Shown here in pieces: positions 5,527-6,896 of a stretch of 6,896 nt of DNA (the stretch's first letter is position 1; each line of letters starts with the position of its first letter). The translations under genes and the position numbers were made by a program. The DNA is from Alphaproteobacteria bacterium (GTDB taxonomy: Bacteria; Pseudomonadota; Alphaproteobacteria; Micavibrionales; UBA2020), in NCBI GenBank assembly GCA_029266795.1, contig JAQSWE010000138.1, positions 1-6,896 of the forward strand. Reading direction: 5' to 3'. The notes beneath the pieces are model-generated. The model saw only the letters and a list, made by a program, of their open reading frames with translations, ran no database searches and had not been told where the DNA came from.

Positions 5527-6870
5527 ATGCTCCGTGCCATATGGTTTCTCCTGAAAGTGTCGGCTGTTACCGCGCTTGCCGTCTGGCTGGTGCAATCGCC
5601 GGGGCATGTCGAAATCGTCTGGCGCGGATATTTGATCGAGACGACAGCTTCCGTGCTCGTCATCGCACTCGCGCTCATCATTGCACTGTGGACGGGGCTG
5701 TATCGCGTCTGGCGCGCCTTTGTCAGCGTGCCGCTGACGTTCCGCCGCTATAAAGTTTCCAATGACCGTGAAAAAGGCTATCGCGCCGTGACCGAAGGGC
5801 TGGTGGCCGTTGCCGCCGGTGACGGTCAGGCGGCGGAGAAATTTGCCAAACGCGCGGAGCAGATGATTCCCGGCACGCCGCTCACGCGCCTGCTGACCGC
5901 ACAGACTGCGCTGCTGAACGGCAATGCGCCGAAAGCGCGCCGCGAATTCGCCAATCTGCTGGAAGACGACAGCGCGGCCTTTTTCGGCGTACGCGGTTTG
6001 CTGAATGAAACATTGGCGGAAGGCGATTACCGCGAGGCCTTGACGCTCGCCCGTCGCGCCGACCAGTTGCAGCCGAAACGCGTCTGGGTGCTGCGCACGC
6101 TGTTCGACCTTGAAACAAGAAACCGTGATTGGGTGAAGGCGGAGAAGACGCTGCGCCGCGCCGAAAAACTCGGCATCTATGCGCGCGAGGAAGCCCTGCG
6201 TCACCGTCAGGCGATCTGGACAGCGCTCGCGCTCGAAACAGGCGGGCCGACGGGTGCGCGTTATTGCGAAAGCGCGCTCAACCTGAATGCGGGCTTCGTT
6301 CCCGCCGCCGTGCTGCTGGCAAAACTTTACGATCAGGCGGGCACGAAACGATCTGCCATGAAGACGATACAATCGGCATGGGTGCTCAACCCGCATCCGG
6401 CGCTGGCGACGTTGTGGATGGTCTATATGCCGCCGCCCAAGAAAGCCAAATCGGTCTATGACGCGGGCCGCGAATATTTCGACTGGATGAAGCAGCTGAC
6501 GAGCCTCAACCCCGAGCATCGCGAAAGCAACCGCGCGCTGGGCCATGCCGCCATCCAGTCGCGACTGTGGAAAGACGCGCGCGAATTGCTGCTGAAGGCG
6601 ATGGATTACAAGGCGCTGGCGAAGCTGGAGCGCGAGGAAAACAGCAACGAAGCCGCCGCCCGCGAATGGCTGGAAATGGCATCCGACGCAGCGCCCGACC
6701 CGCGCTGGGTCTGCGGCGCTTGCGGTCATGTTGCGAATGAATGGGAAGCGCTCTGCCCCCGCTGCGGCATCTTCGACCGCATCAGCTGGATCACCCCCAG
6801 CCTCGACCTCCATGCCCCGCCAGCAAGATTTGCATTGCCGGAAGGCGGGTTGATTTCGCCGCCGGCGTAA
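5527..6870 (+). CDS. hemY: HemY-type inner-membrane TPR protein with C-terminal zinc knuckle
   Basis: The 447-aa product has the proteobacterial HemY layout. There are two N-terminal membrane helices (about 4-23 and 38-60) separated by GHVEIVWRGYLIET, the characteristic HemY_N segment. A cytoplasmic TPR-like helical array runs from about 83 to 390 (for example GDYREALTLARRADQLQPKRVWVLRTL, 166-192). Near the C-terminus WVCGACG...CPRCGIFD places Cys396, Cys399, Cys410 and Cys413 as a rubredoxin-like zinc ribbon. Proteobacterial HemY is linked to late heme synthesis, but its biochemical role is unsettled. It is unrelated to the Bacillus HemY protoporphyrinogen oxidase despite the name. The gene starts 10 nt after hemD-mic60, with AAGGAA as ribosome site, so the two almost certainly form one operon. 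The length is normal and no defect is visible. Confidence 0.93.
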   Translation: MLRAIWFLLKVSAVTALAVWLVQSPGHVEIVWRGYLIETTASVLVIALALIIALWTGLYRVWRAFVSVPLTFRRYKVSNDREKGYRAVTEGLVAVAAGDGQAAEKFAKRAEQMIPGTPLTRLLTAQTALLNGNAPKARREFANLLEDDSAAFFGVRGLLNETLAEGDYREALTLARRADQLQPKRVWVLRTLFDLETRNRDWVKAEKTLRRAEKLGIYAREEALRHRQAIWTALALETGGPTGARYCESALNLNAGFVPAAVLLAKLYDQAGTKRSAMKTIQSAWVLNPHPALATLWMVYMPPPKKAKSVYDAGREYFDWMKQLTSLNPEHRESNRALGHAAIQSRLWKDARELLLKAMDYKALAKLEREENSNEAAAREWLEMASDAAPDPRWVCGACGHVANEWEALCPRCGIFDRISWITPSLDLHAPPARFALPEGGLISPPA

Positions 6871-6881
6871 TTACGCGGCGG
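6859..6881 (+). terminator. Possible intrinsic terminator of the hemD-mic60/hemY operon
   Basis: CCGCC, a bulged G, GCGTAA, then TTACGC and GGCGG form an almost perfect 11-bp dyad centred just after the hemY stop, including the 12-bp palindrome GCGTAATTACGC (6865-6876). It is followed by TCTTCGTTTTC, a moderately T-rich tract. The turn would have to come from the TAATTA centre. The tract is interrupted, so termination strength is doubtful. Confidence 0.35.
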
Positions 6882-6896
6882 TCTTCGTTTTCGGAA
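6871..6896 (-). CDS. Probable 3' end of a convergent gene, cut by the right edge
   Basis: On the minus strand the frame ends CCG AAA ACG AAG ACC GCC GCG TAA, encoding PKTKTAA and a stop at 6873-6871, directly abutting the hemY stop. A Lys/Thr/Ala tail is common at the end of bacterial proteins, and the tight convergent arrangement mirrors the hemC end. Only seven codons are visible, so neither identity nor coding status can be confirmed. Confidence 0.3.

Noticed and set aside
5473..6813. 446-codon open frame on the minus strand
   Set aside because: It mirrors hemY, whose membrane helices and zinc knuckle are unmistakable. The antisense product is Arg/Gln/His-rich and resembles no family; long antisense frames are common in GC-rich genes.

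Overview
The window looks like chromosomal DNA of an alphaproteobacterium. The genes are GC-rich and closely packed. The core is the hemC / hemD / mitofilin (Mic60) / hemY heme-envelope neighbourhood typical of that class, and the HemY homologue carries the C-terminal CxxC...CxxC knuckle. The genus cannot be fixed from sequence alone; a Rhodospirillales- or Micavibrio-like relative would fit.

Layout: (1) 1-919, minus strand: an SPFH/Band 7 membrane protein, cut by the left edge. (2) 920-1270: an AT-rich divergent regulatory region with a perfect 19-bp dyad, and a promoter placed so that hemC mRNA may start at its own ATG. (3) 1271-2200, plus: hemC. (4) 2197-2838, minus: an unrecognised 213-aa protein with a Cys/His cluster. 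It is convergent with hemC and shares a CTAG palindrome as both stop codons. (5) 2839-3029: a second divergent region with a Fur-box-like operator, a consensus -10 and a possible 13-codon leader ORF. (6) 3030-5516, plus: an 828-aa fusion of uroporphyrinogen-III synthase, a small HTH domain, an Arg-rich linker, one membrane helix, a coiled coil and the mitofilin/Mic60 C-terminal region. (7) 5527-6870, plus: a HemY-type membrane TPR protein. (8) 6871-6896: probably the last codons of a convergent minus-strand gene.

How the genes work together: HemC makes hydroxymethylbilane and the HemD domain closes it to uroporphyrinogen III. In this genome the HemD activity appears tied by one polypeptide to a Mic60-like inner-membrane scaffold. 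That gene is followed 10 bp later by hemY, whose product is also a two-helix inner-membrane protein. hemC is separated from hemD by the inverted hypothetical gene, so the hemD-mic60/hemY pair must have its own promoter. That promoter sits beside a Fur-like sequence.

The most interesting points are the HemD-HTH-Mic60 fusion, a well-placed internal ribosome site that could release a separate Mic60 from the same gene, the Fur-like operator, and the possibly leaderless hemC.
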